This document shows positions 19,153-28,222 of a stretch of DNA of 64,000 nucleotides, piece after piece. Source of the stretch: JAZBPO01 sp963691775 (GTDB lineage: Bacteria; Pseudomonadota; Gammaproteobacteria; Pseudomonadales; Azotimanducaceae); NCBI GenBank assembly GCA_963691775.1, contig OY829369.1, forward strand, positions 2,356,001 through 2,420,000, written 5' to 3'. Under the pieces are notes generated by a model. That model had not been told where the DNA came from, made no database searches, and worked only from the letters and a program-made list of their open reading frames with translations. Made by a program: the position numbers and the translations under genes. The stretch's first letter is position 1, and each line of letters opens with the position of its first letter.

Positions 19153-19961
19153 GCGCGCTCAGTCTCAAAGGCCTGCGCAAGGACTACGGCGAAACCGTGG
19201 TGCTCGAACGCCTGAATCTCGACATCACGCCTGGCAGCTTCGTCACGCTCGTAGGCGCTTCGGGCTGCGGAAAGAGCACCTTGCTGAGAATCCTGCTCGG
19301 GCAGGAGCGCCCCACGGGCGGCGAGGTGCTGCTCAACGGTCAACCGCTCCCGGACGAACCAACCACAGCGCGCGGCATCGTGTTCCAGCGCTACTCGGTG
19401 TTCCGTCATCTGACCGTTGAAGCGAACGTCCGCCTTGGCCTGGAACTGCGGGACGGCGATCCGCTTTTCGGCCTCACCTTCGGATCTAAGCGCGCAGCAA
19501 TCCGCTCGCGCACAATGGAGCTGCTTGACGCGGTCGGTCTATCGCAGGCTGCCAAGCGCTACCCGAGCCAGCTTTCCGGTGGCATGCAGCAACGCCTGGC
19601 CATGGCACAGGCCCTTGCCATGGAACCACCCGTACTGCTTCTAGATGAGCCCTTTGGCGCCCTCGACCCCGGTACGCGCGCGTCCATGCAGAGCCTCTTG
19701 AAGACGCTCTGGGGGGAGGCCGGCATGACGGTCGTGATGGTTACCCACGATCTTCAGGAAGCATTCTCGCTGGGTACTCGACTGCTGGTTCTGGACAAGG
19801 TGCGTGAAGACCCCCATGCACCGCAGCGATACGGGTCCGCATTTACCTACGACCTGCCGCTGAAGGGCCTCGACGGCCCGGATGACGCAGCGACCGATGC
19901 CCTCGTCGCCCGCTTCGGATCGAGCGAGGAGGACGCAGCAGCGAGGGTGCAGGCGCTTTAA
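19149..19961 (+). CDS. ABC transporter ATP-binding protein
   Basis: A 270-residue ATPase with Walker A GASGCGKST, signature LSGGMQQR, Walker B VLLLDEP and the switch histidine in VTHD. Overall architecture is that of NitT/TauT/SsuB ATPases. A C-terminal extension of about 50 residues beyond the nucleotide-binding domain (after LVLDKVRED) is also seen in urea-carboxylase-region ATPases. The GTG start overlaps the permease stop. It energises the importer formed with the two preceding genes. Confidence 0.9.
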   Translation: MSALSLKGLRKDYGETVVLERLNLDITPGSFVTLVGASGCGKSTLLRILLGQERPTGGEVLLNGQPLPDEPTTARGIVFQRYSVFRHLTVEANVRLGLELRDGDPLFGLTFGSKRAAIRSRTMELLDAVGLSQAAKRYPSQLSGGMQQRLAMAQALAMEPPVLLLDEPFGALDPGTRASMQSLLKTLWGEAGMTVVMVTHDLQEAFSLGTRLLVLDKVREDPHAPQRYGSAFTYDLPLKGLDGPDDAATDALVARFGSSEEDAAARVQAL

Positions 19962-20081
19962 GGCTCGCCGGGCAGACCGAGGCTCCTGCGCCCGACAAGA
20001 TGCTCGAAAACCGGGCGGGACGACCCGACCGGCGCCAAGACTTCTTCGGGACGGCCCGAAACGACCCGCGGGAGATGCACC

Positions 20082-23000
20082 ATGCCAGCACCCATCCGCC
20101 GTGTCCTGATCGCGAATCGGGGCGCCATTGCTACGCGAATTCAGCGCACGCTCGGCAGACTCGACGTTGCGTCCGTAGCCGTCTATGCAGAGGCCGACCA
20201 TGCTTCCCGCCACGTCGCCCAGGCATCCGCGGCTGTCTCACTCGGTGAGGGAGGCGCGTCGAGCACCTACCTCGATATGGAAAAGGTCCTGGCGGCCGCT
20301 CGCGAAACTGGCGCGGACGCGATTCACCCAGGCTATGGCTTCCTCTCGGAGAACGCGGCTTTTTCACGGGCGGTGGAAGCTGCGGGGATGGTCTTCCTGG
20401 GCCCGACCGGGGCGCAGATAGAGGCCTTCGGCCTCAAGCATGAAGCACGGCGCCTGGCCCTCGAGGCCGACGTGCCCATGCTGCCCGGCACGGCCGTGCT
20501 CGATACGCTCGAGGAAGCGCTCCGGGAGGCAGACCGCATCGGCTATCCCGTGATGCTGAAGAGTAGCGCCGGCGGCGGTGGCATCGGCATGCGCATCATC
20601 GATTCATCAGATGCCCTGAGCGATGCCTGGGAATCTGTTGCGGGCCTGGCTGCAAGCAGCTTCGGCGATGCGCGCCTGTTCCTCGAGCGCTTCGTGCGCG
20701 CTGCGCGTCACGTCGAAGTCCAGGTCTTCGGTGACGGTGCGGGGCGAGTGGTCCTCCTCGGCGACCGAGACTGCTCACTGCAGCGGCGGAACCAGAAGAT
20801 CATCGAGGAAGCCCCCGCACCCGCACTGCCCGATTCCATTCGCGCGACCATGCACGAGGCCGCGCGGCGCCTCATGGAGAGGGTGAACTACCGCTCCGCC
20901 GGCACCGTCGAGTTCCTCTACGACCCCGAGCGGGAGGGCGTCTACTTTCTGGAGGTCAATGCCCGCCTGCAGGTCGAACACGGGGTCACGGAGCTCGTGA
21001 CGGGCGTCGACATCGTCGAGTGGATGCTGCGCCTGGGCAACGGCGAGTCGACCTTCCTGCGCGAGCCGCCCGTCGACGGCTGGGCCATGCAGGCCCGGCT
21101 GTACGCAGAAGATCCCGCACGCGACTTCAGGCCGGCGCCCGGGCTTGTCACGGGCCTCGCACTGCCCGAAACGGCGAGCGATCTTCGCGTCGATGACTGG
21201 CTGGACGTCGGCACCGTGGTGCCGGCGAGCTTCGATCCAATGATCGCGAAGATCCTTGCCTTCGGCGCCGACAGGGAATCCGCGCGCGCCCGCCTTGGCT
21301 CCGCGCTGCAGGAAACGCAGGTGGACGGTGTGGAAACGAACGTGCCCTTCCTGCGCGTTGCGCTAGAGCTTCCGGACTTCGTGGCCGCCACGCATCACAC
21401 GGGCAGCGTCGGCGGGGTACGACCTGAATCGATCACAGCGGAGATTGTCTCGGCGGGGACACAAACGAGCGTACAGGACGTGGAAGGCCGCCTCGGCTAT
21501 TGGCATGTCGGCGTACCGCCATCTGGCGCCTTCGACGATCGATCCCTCGCGTACGGCAATGCGCTACTTGGAAACGACCGCAACGCAGCCGGCCTGGAGA
21601 TGCTCGCGCAGGGGCCTACGCTGCGTTTCACGGCTGCGGTCACTGCCGTCGTGACAGGCGCCAGCGCGCTCGTACAGATCGACGACAGGGAAATCGATGC
21701 GCGCGCCCCGTTCGACGTGCCGGCGGGCGCACTCCTCAGCATCGACCGCATTGCCGCCGACGGCGCGGGTCTGCGCGCCTATCTGGCGGTCGCTGGCGGA
21801 CTCGCTGTGCCCGAGGTGCTCGGGAGCCGCTCGACCTTCGATCTCGGCGCCTTCGGCGGACACGCGGGCCGGGCGTTGCGCACCGGCGATGTGATCCCAA
21901 TCGGCCCACCGCCAACGACGCCCGGCAATCCCGCCACCGCGCCTGCGCCGGATCTCGAGGACCGCACACGTCTGCGCGTGGTCCAAGGCCCGCTGCTCGC
22001 CCCGGACTTCCTCGACGCCGAGTACCTAGACACCTTCTACGCCACCGAGTGGAAGGTGCACTACAACTCTGCTCGCACGGGTATCCGCCTCGAGGGGCCC
22101 GCGCCTGGGTGGACGCGAACCGACGGCGGCGACGCCGGGTTACATCCGTCGAACGTCCATGACAACGCCTATGCCTTCGGCGCCATCGACTTCACCGGCG
22201 ATATGCCGATCGTCCTCGGGCCCGACGGTCCGAGCCTCGGAGGCTTCGTCTGTCCGGCGGCGATCGCCGTTGCCGATCGCTGGAAGCTCGGTCAGCTCCG
22301 CCCGGGTGACACGGTTCACTTCGAACCCATCGACCTGGACACGTCCCGGGCGCTCAGCGCACCGGCTGCCCCAGCGCTCGTGACCGAACGCAAGAGTTGG
22401 CGCGAGAGCGACGGCGAAGTTGTACTCGCTCGCGACAGCGCACGCGACGTCGTGCTGCGCGCAGCCGGCGACAGCTTCCTGCTGCTCGAGATCGGCCCCC
22501 CGGTCCTCGAACTGCGGGCGCGCCTGCGCGTGGAGGCCCTGCAGCGCTGGCTGGAGGGCGTCGGCGATCGCGACGTGCTCGAACTCACGCCCGGCGTGCG
22601 TTCGCTCCAGTTCCGCGTTCCACCTAGCGCAGACCGCGATCGATTGCTGAAGTTGATCCAGGACGGCCTCGACGCGATCGACGGTCAGAAGGACATCACG
22701 ATCTCCAATCGCATCGTCCATCTGCCGCTCGCCTGGGACGACCCGGCGACCCAGGAAGCGACCGAGCGCTACATGCGATCCGTGCGCCCGGACGCGCCTT
22801 GGTGTCCGCGCAACATCGAGTTCATCCGTCGCGCAAACGGCCTTGCAGATGAGGCCGCGGTGAAGCGCATCGTCTACGACGCAACCTATCTCGTGCTCGG
22901 CCTCGGCGACGTCTATCTCGGAGCCCCCGTGGCAACGCCCGTGGACCCTCGCCATCGCCTCGTGACAACCAAGTACAACCCAGCCAGAACCTGGACGCCG

Positions 23001-23645
23001 GAGAACGCCGTCGGTATCGGCGGCGCCTATCTCTGCGTCTACGGCATGGAAGGCCCGGGCGGCTATCAGTTCGTGGGCCGAACCGTGCAGGTCTGGAATC
23101 GCTGGCGGCGCGGTGGCGTCTGGGAGAAGCCCTGGCTCCTCCGGGGCTTCGATGAATTGCGCTTCTTCGAGGTATCCAACGAAGAACTGATGGACATGCG
23201 CCGGGAGTTCCCACTTGGCCGCCTGCCTCTGAAGATCGAAGACACCGCGTTCAGCCTCGCCGAGCACGAGGCCTTCCTCGCACAGGAGGCCCAGAGCATC
23301 GCAGCGTTCCGAGCGCGCCAGCAGGCAGCCTTTGCCGCCGAGCGCGCACGCTGGGACGAGGCTGATCAGAACGCCACGACGCGGGCACCGACTGCCCATG
23401 CCGAAGCTGTGGACGAGAACGAGACAGGCACGGCCGTGGAGAGCCCGGTGGCAGGTTCGGTCTGGAAGGTCCTCGCGCAGTCTGGTGCCGAGGTTGCTGC
23501 GGGCGACGCCGTGCTCGTCATCGAGTCGATGAAGACGGAGATCGAAGTGCAGGCACCGATCGCGGGCACGGTCACGCGCGTGCTCGCACTCGAGGGCACG
23601 CCGGTGGACGCCGGCCAGGCCGTCGCGTTGATTGAAGCGGCATGA
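20082..23645 (+). CDS. uca: Urea carboxylase (biotin-dependent)
   Basis: A 1187-residue protein, the normal size for urea carboxylase, which carboxylates urea to allophanate using ATP and bicarbonate. Residues 1-445 are biotin carboxylase (glycine-rich KSSAGGGG near 160, DRDCSLQRRNQKIIEE, NARLQVEH near 295). From about 448 to 770 is the KipA/AHS2-like half and from about 790 to 1030 the KipI/AHS1-like half of the carboxyltransferase. The C-terminal biotinyl domain has ESMKTEIEV with biotinyl Lys1151. The ribosome site is GGGAGATG. Guanidine carboxylase is a close relative, but no DUF1989 carboxyguanidine deiminase genes are seen here, so urea is favoured. Confidence 0.92.
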   Translation: MPAPIRRVLIANRGAIATRIQRTLGRLDVASVAVYAEADHASRHVAQASAAVSLGEGGASSTYLDMEKVLAAARETGADAIHPGYGFLSENAAFSRAVEAAGMVFLGPTGAQIEAFGLKHEARRLALEADVPMLPGTAVLDTLEEALREADRIGYPVMLKSSAGGGGIGMRIIDSSDALSDAWESVAGLAASSFGDARLFLERFVRAARHVEVQVFGDGAGRVVLLGDRDCSLQRRNQKIIEEAPAPALPDSIRATMHEAARRLMERVNYRSAGTVEFLYDPEREGVYFLEVNARLQVEHGVTELVTGVDIVEWMLRLGNGESTFLREPPVDGWAMQARLYAEDPARDFRPAPGLVTGLALPETASDLRVDDWLDVGTVVPASFDPMIAKILAFGADRESARARLGSALQETQVDGVETNVPFLRVALELPDFVAATHHTGSVGGVRPESITAEIVSAGTQTSVQDVEGRLGYWHVGVPPSGAFDDRSLAYGNALLGNDRNAAGLEMLAQGPTLRFTAAVTAVVTGASALVQIDDREIDARAPFDVPAGALLSIDRIAADGAGLRAYLAVAGGLAVPEVLGSRSTFDLGAFGGHAGRALRTGDVIPIGPPPTTPGNPATAPAPDLEDRTRLRVVQGPLLAPDFLDAEYLDTFYATEWKVHYNSARTGIRLEGPAPGWTRTDGGDAGLHPSNVHDNAYAFGAIDFTGDMPIVLGPDGPSLGGFVCPAAIAVADRWKLGQLRPGDTVHFEPIDLDTSRALSAPAAPALVTERKSWRESDGEVVLARDSARDVVLRAAGDSFLLLEIGPPVLELRARLRVEALQRWLEGVGDRDVLELTPGVRSLQFRVPPSADRDRLLKLIQDGLDAIDGQKDITISNRIVHLPLAWDDPATQEATERYMRSVRPDAPWCPRNIEFIRRANGLADEAAVKRIVYDATYLVLGLGDVYLGAPVATPVDPRHRLVTTKYNPARTWTPENAVGIGGAYLCVYGMEGPGGYQFVGRTVQVWNRWRRGGVWEKPWLLRGFDELRFFEVSNEELMDMRREFPLGRLPLKIEDTAFSLAEHEAFLAQEAQSIAAFRARQQAAFAAERARWDEADQNATTRAPTAHAEAVDENETGTAVESPVAGSVWKVLAQSGAEVAAGDAVLVIESMKTEIEVQAPIAGTVTRVLALEGTPVDAGQAVALIEAA

Positions 23646-24757
23646 ACAGCAGGCAAGTGCGCCGGCTGCTGCTGCTGTTCTGGGTATGCGCATATGCGGC
23701 GGATGCGCATCTGCTGAACATGACGCGCGTGACCGTCGAGACATCAACGGACACCACGGGGATGCTCGAGATCGAGATCGATCTTGGCCAGTCGCTGCTC
23801 TCGCCGGAGGCTTACCTGACGCTCGCGCGTTCGCAGCACGCAAAGAGAGAAGAGGCGCTGGAAGCGGTGCTCACTCGCATCCAGGCCGGCCTGACCCTGA
23901 GCGCCGATAACCGCGCCCTGCCGATGGAATTCGTCGACGCGACCTTTGTCGCTGACTCTCTTCAGGCCATCCGGAACCCACTCACGCCACAAATGGCAAC
24001 GCTACGCTGGCGCATACCCGCAACGGACGCGCCTCATCTCCAAGCGGCATTAGGCAGCACATTCGAGCTGCCCTGGCCATGCCTCGTGCGCGTCGACAGC
24101 GCACGTCGCGCATTGCCCGCATCGCGCCTCCTGACGCCCGATCGACGCGACAGCGGCCCTATTCCGCTCACGAGCGAAGCCCCCGATAGCGCCAGCGACG
24201 ATCTCGTGGACGTCGCCTTCGTATACGGCTGGCTCGGCATCCAGCACATCATTCCGAAGGGAATGGACCACGTACTGTTCGTGCTCGGTCTATTCTTCGT
24301 CGGCGGCAGGCGTCGCGAACTAGCGTTGCTCATCTCGTGCTTCACGGTAGCCCATACGTTGACCCTCGCCGCCGCCACGCTGGGCGTGGTTGATCTGCCG
24401 GCGACGATCGTCGAGCCCCTGATCGCGGCCTCCATTGTCTATGTCGGCGCGGAAGCGCTGTTCGGTAGAGGGCACAACCGCCTGCGCTACTTCGTCGTGT
24501 TCGCCTTTGGCCTGCTCCACGGTCTCGGCTTCGCGAGCGTACTCCGGGAGATTGGCCTGCCGGACGGGTTGTTCATCTTCTCCCTGCTCAGCTTCAACGT
24601 CGGCGTGGAGATCGGCCAGCTCGCAGTGCTCGCAGCAGCGTTCGTCACGCTCGGCGCGCTCCAGGCTCGCCCCGCCTACACTCGCTGGATCGCGCAACCC
24701 GGCGCAATGATCGTGGCCGGCACAGGTGCCTACTGGCTGATCCAGCGCCTGAGTTGA
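23642..24757 (+). CDS. HupE/UreJ-like membrane protein
   Basis: A 371-residue protein beginning with a signal or anchor segment, then an exported domain of about 180 residues, then about six membrane segments. The membrane half carries HupE/UreJ-2 motifs: GIQHIIPKGMDHVLFVLGL, FTVAHTLTL and GLLHGLGFASVL, with histidines that could handle metal ions. The ATG overlaps the urea carboxylase stop, so it belongs to that operon. HupE/UreJ proteins are usually linked to nickel or cobalt supply for hydrogenase or urease, so pairing with nickel-free urea carboxylase is odd. Confidence 0.8.
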   Translation: MNSRQVRRLLLLFWVCAYAADAHLLNMTRVTVETSTDTTGMLEIEIDLGQSLLSPEAYLTLARSQHAKREEALEAVLTRIQAGLTLSADNRALPMEFVDATFVADSLQAIRNPLTPQMATLRWRIPATDAPHLQAALGSTFELPWPCLVRVDSARRALPASRLLTPDRRDSGPIPLTSEAPDSASDDLVDVAFVYGWLGIQHIIPKGMDHVLFVLGLFFVGGRRRELALLISCFTVAHTLTLAAATLGVVDLPATIVEPLIAASIVYVGAEALFGRGHNRLRYFVVFAFGLLHGLGFASVLREIGLPDGLFIFSLLSFNVGVEIGQLAVLAAAFVTLGALQARPAYTRWIAQPGAMIVAGTGAYWLIQRLS

Positions 24758-24790
24758 GCCGCCGGTCACGATGCCACCGAGGAGATCGAC

Positions 24791-25735
24791 ATGACCCGGG
24801 CGCAGGACTTGATTAGCACCCACGACGCCGAACTAGACGCCCGCAACGAGCACATTCTCATCTGGTTGAATGGCAATCTCGTGCCGCGGGCGGAAGCGAA
24901 GGTGTCGGTCTACGACTCGGGCTTCATGCTCGGCGACGGCATGTGGGAGGGACTCCGCCTGCACCATGGCATCTGGCCTTTCCTGGACCTGCACCTCGAT
25001 CGACTCTTCGACAGCTGCAGGGCCATTTCGCTCGACATCGGCATGACTCGCAACGAGGTTCGCGCCGCGCTCGATGCAACGGCCACCGCGAACGGCATGA
25101 CCGACAACGCCCATGCGCGCCTGATGATCACGCGCGGACCGAAAGCGCGCCCCTTTCAGCATCCGGGCCTGTCCCGGAGCGGGCCGACCGTGGTGATCAT
25201 CTGCGAGCACTCGCGCCCCACCGGCGCGCTGCAGGCGCGTGGTGTGCGTCTCGCGACGGTGCCCCAGGTTCGCGGGCTACCCCATTCGCAGGACCCGAAG
25301 TTCAACTCCCATTCGAAACTGAACTGCGTGATCGCCTGCCTGCAGGCCGAGGCCGCGGGCGCAGAAGAGGGCCTGATGCTTGATCCACACGGCTTCGTGA
25401 ACACCACGAACGCCTGTAACTTCTTCATCGTGCGAAGGGGCGAGGTATGGACGTCTACTGGCGACTACTGCATGAACGGCATCACGCGCGGAAAGGTCAT
25501 CGAGATCTGTCGCGAAGCAGAGATTCCCGTATTCGAACGCAATTTCTCCCTGCAGCAGGCCCTATCGGCCGACGAAGCTTTTCTAACGGGTACGTTTGGG
25601 GGCGCGACGCCCGTGCATAGTATCGACGGGATCATCCTCGGCGGCGGTGAAGGCGCTGGAGCGATGACCGCACGCATCCGCGAGCTCTACGCGGACCGCA
25701 TTGAGGCGGAGGTTGCCCGCCGGCAGACCACCTAG
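24791..25735 (+). CDS. Class IV PLP aminotransferase (branched-chain / D-amino acid type)
   Basis: A 314-residue fold-type IV PLP enzyme. The N-terminal half has WLNGNLVPRAEAKVSVYDSG, typical of the family; Lys in FNSHSKLNCVIA is the Schiff-base lysine; the C-terminal half has GFVNTTNACNFF and the ITRGKVIEI helix that binds phosphate. It lies 33 bases after the HupE-like gene, so is possibly the last gene of the urea operon. It converges on the amino-acid permease with a 10-base gap. D-alanine versus branched-chain specificity cannot be told from motifs. Confidence 0.85.
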   Translation: MTRAQDLISTHDAELDARNEHILIWLNGNLVPRAEAKVSVYDSGFMLGDGMWEGLRLHHGIWPFLDLHLDRLFDSCRAISLDIGMTRNEVRAALDATATANGMTDNAHARLMITRGPKARPFQHPGLSRSGPTVVIICEHSRPTGALQARGVRLATVPQVRGLPHSQDPKFNSHSKLNCVIACLQAEAAGAEEGLMLDPHGFVNTTNACNFFIVRRGEVWTSTGDYCMNGITRGKVIEICREAEIPVFERNFSLQQALSADEAFLTGTFGGATPVHSIDGIILGGGEGAGAMTARIRELYADRIEAEVARRQTT

Positions 25736-25745
25736 CGCAGCAGCT

Positions 25746-27050
25746 TCAGGCATCCGCAGCACCCTGCCGCGCATACCGGGCGACGCCGTAGAGCGCGATT
25801 CCGAGCACCAGCAAGCCCCCCGTGAGTATCCACTCGTCCAGACCGGAGTGCGATGCGATCCAGAGGGAGATACCGAACGCGATGACGGGAATCACGTAGC
25901 CGCCGGGCAAGCGAAACGCCTCCGCCCGTACCGCCTCAGTCGCGCGGCGATGGATGATCGGCAGGGCGCCGATGCACAGCAGGTAAGTGATCAGGCGCGT
26001 CAGCGAACTCGCGATCACCAATTCTGCAAAGGTGCCGCTCAGCGCAAGCGCAAGGGCCAGCGCGCCAAGAAAGACGATCGAGTTGACGGGCGTCGAATAG
26101 CGCGGATGCACGGCACCGAACCATCCCGGCAGCATCTTTTGCTCTGCCATGGAGAAGGTCAGGCGCGGGGCCGCGAGCAGAATCGCACCAAGATTGCCGC
26201 CGATCGAGAATACGGCCGCCAGCGTGATCACGACCGCACCAACGGGTCCAAAGAGGTGCGCGCCCATGCCGACAAGCGTGACCTGATCGCCTTCGAGCTC
26301 GGGCAGGACCGCGACGTAGCTCAATACGACCAGAAAGTAGAAGACCCCGACGAGCACGGTCGTGAGTGCGAGCGCGGCAGGCAGGGAACGCCGCGGATCC
26401 TTCGATTCGCCGGAGACGATCGTGGCCGATTCGAAGCCGACGAAGGCATACATCATCATGAGGATGGTACCGCCAAGGCCGTCCACCTCGAAGCCGTCCG
26501 CAGGCACCACGGGATTTACGGCCACGTAGGGAAGGCCCCAGAGAACCAGCACCAAGATCGGCGTGAGCTTCAGTACGGTCAGAAGCGAGAGCGCGCGCAC
26601 ACCGTTGCGCACGCCGACGTAGTTCGCCCAGGTGAGTGCCGCGCAGACCGCCGTAATGGTAAGGGTTCGCCCGACGGCGGTGCTCGCCGGAGCCCAGAGG
26701 GTCCCGATGTACGTTGCCAGCAGCGTCGAGTTCGCCGCGTAGGCGGTAATGCGGCTTATGTAGTAGATCCAGCCCGTACCAAAGCCGATCGCCGGCCCGA
26801 AGGCATGCGTCGTATAAAGAATAGGACCGCCGGAGTCTCGGAAGTAGCTCGCGAGCTGCGCGAAGGTGAGCACGATCGGGATGATCAGTAGACCGACGAT
26901 AAGAAAAAGCCATGGGCTGGTCAGGCCAGCACGCTCTACGACGTTCGGGGGCAGGCCGAAGATGCCGCCGCCGATCGTCGAGTTGAGCGCAAGCACTGCG
27001 ACGCCGGCAAAGCCAATCGCCCTGAGTAGCTGGCCCCCACGACTGTTCAC
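25746..27050 (-). CDS. APC-superfamily amino acid permease
   Basis: A 434-residue inner-membrane transporter with about 12 hydrophobic segments. The N-terminal segment contains NSTIGGGIFGLP, the unwound helix-1 motif of the amino acid-polyamine-organocation superfamily; ESATIVSGESKDPRRSLP after segment five or six is also characteristic. It likely imports an amino acid or amine by a cation- or exchange-linked mechanism. The GTG at 27050 has GGAGGG six bases upstream. An in-frame GTG two codons earlier would abut the ribosome site. Confidence 0.85.
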   Translation of the reverse strand: MNSRGGQLLRAIGFAGVAVLALNSTIGGGIFGLPPNVVERAGLTSPWLFLIVGLLIIPIVLTFAQLASYFRDSGGPILYTTHAFGPAIGFGTGWIYYISRITAYAANSTLLATYIGTLWAPASTAVGRTLTITAVCAALTWANYVGVRNGVRALSLLTVLKLTPILVLVLWGLPYVAVNPVVPADGFEVDGLGGTILMMMYAFVGFESATIVSGESKDPRRSLPAALALTTVLVGVFYFLVVLSYVAVLPELEGDQVTLVGMGAHLFGPVGAVVITLAAVFSIGGNLGAILLAAPRLTFSMAEQKMLPGWFGAVHPRYSTPVNSIVFLGALALALALSGTFAELVIASSLTRLITYLLCIGALPIIHRRATEAVRAEAFRLPGGYVIPVIAFGISLWIASHSGLDEWILTGGLLVLGIALYGVARYARQGAADA

Positions 27051-27244
27051 GCGCACCCTCCGCTTCGCATCGTAGTAACCTGCTATCCATTCTCGAAGGG
27101 CGCAGCGCTTGCCCGAATGTCAGCTTAGCGCAGCCTGACCAGCCGCGGCGTCCTGCTGCAAGAGCGACTTCGCCGGAGGTGGTGCTGTCGCGCCATGTGC
27201 CATGCGCCATGCGCCACGGCCATCGTCGCCAGGAGGCCGAACGC

Positions 27245-27901
27245 ATGGACATCACCCGCCTCAGACTCTTTCACTTCCCGGGCAGCCGCAGCGCTCGCGT
27301 GCGCTGGGCACTCCTCGAATGCTGGGGCGATGGCTTCGAACTGGAAACGCTCCAGCTGCTTGAGGGCGAGCAGCATCGCCCTGAGTTCCTTGCAATGAAC
27401 CCCAATCATGCCGTTCCCGTACTCGAGATCGTACGGCGCAACGGCCTCATTCAGCACATGATCGAAAGCACGGCGATCGTTCAGTGGCTCGCTGACGCGC
27501 TGCCGGACGCCGGGCTTGCGCCGCCGCCCGGCCCCTCGACAGAACGTGCTGACTATCTGCAAACGCTGCACTTCGGCGGCAGCACCATGGACGCCCTGCT
27601 CTGGTCGGTGCGTCTGCACCGAGATTTGTTGCCTGGCGCAGACGCGGACACACGCGTTATTGAGCGCTCCCTCGAGACGCTGACCCGTGAGATCGAACCC
27701 CAGCTGCGCGCCCGCCTCGAAGGCACACCGTTTATCTGTGGCGAACGCTTCAGCGCCGCAGACATCGTCATCGGCCACAACATCCGCTGGGCCCGCGTCT
27801 ATGGCCTCTTCAGCGACGAGGTGTTCGACGCCTACGCCAAGCGCCTGCACGCGCGTCCCGCATTCATAGAGGCTTTCAGCGACCTGAACCCACCGCCCTG
27901 A
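27245..27901 (+). CDS. Glutathione S-transferase family protein
   Basis: A 218-residue two-domain GST. The thioredoxin-like domain begins LRLFHFPGSRSARVRWAL, with Ser or Arg near the glutathione thiol site. NPNHAVPVLEI has the cis-proline, and ESTAIVQWLAD binds the gamma-glutamyl group. The helical domain has FSAADIVIGHNI, the N-capping box. The ATG at 27245 follows AGGAGG. It is divergent from the permease. A short GCCATG-rich repeat sits just upstream near 27190-27215. Substrate is unknown. Confidence 0.85.
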   Translation: MDITRLRLFHFPGSRSARVRWALLECWGDGFELETLQLLEGEQHRPEFLAMNPNHAVPVLEIVRRNGLIQHMIESTAIVQWLADALPDAGLAPPPGPSTERADYLQTLHFGGSTMDALLWSVRLHRDLLPGADADTRVIERSLETLTREIEPQLRARLEGTPFICGERFSAADIVIGHNIRWARVYGLFSDEVFDAYAKRLHARPAFIEAFSDLNPPP

Positions 27902-28222
27902 GCGCTTTGCAGGCCGTTCAAAGCGGCAGACGGAAGCGCCAGGGGCTGCAACCGCAAGCGCTCCCTGGCGACATCCTAGACGCTGCGGGATCGCGAATCC
28001 GCAGCGCGCCCGGGTAGCCTTAAGGCGCCGCGATCACGGATCCAACGATTCACCACGCGAATGGCTTCGCAAGGCGCTACGGTCAAGCCGAGGCGCGGCC
28101 CATCCCCGTTGGTACGTCCCGTGCATTGGCCATATTGGGCGCCGTCGTGGATCAACCAACGGCGCGGCACGCCGCGTCGATTCCGTCCGGGCGTCCGCAG
28201 AGCGCAGGGAGTGTTTTCAGCT
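27902..28222. other. Intergenic region with two tandem hairpins
   Basis: No gene is supported in these 320 bases. An 8-bp inverted repeat (CGCCAGGG at 27937-27944 with CCCTGGCG at 27963-27970) is followed by a second stem at 27981-28006. That stem has about 10 bp of CGCTGCGG-AT pairing with ATCCGCAGCG, with one bulged G. They lie just after the GST stop and may terminate its transcript, though no T-run follows. The right half presumably holds the promoter of the next gene. Confidence 0.45.

Noticed and set aside
22140..23843. A 567-codon open frame on the minus strand across the end of urea carboxylase
   Set aside because: It is antisense to a fully conserved gene, has GC-driven composition (Arg, His, Ala), no ribosome site and no recognisable domain.
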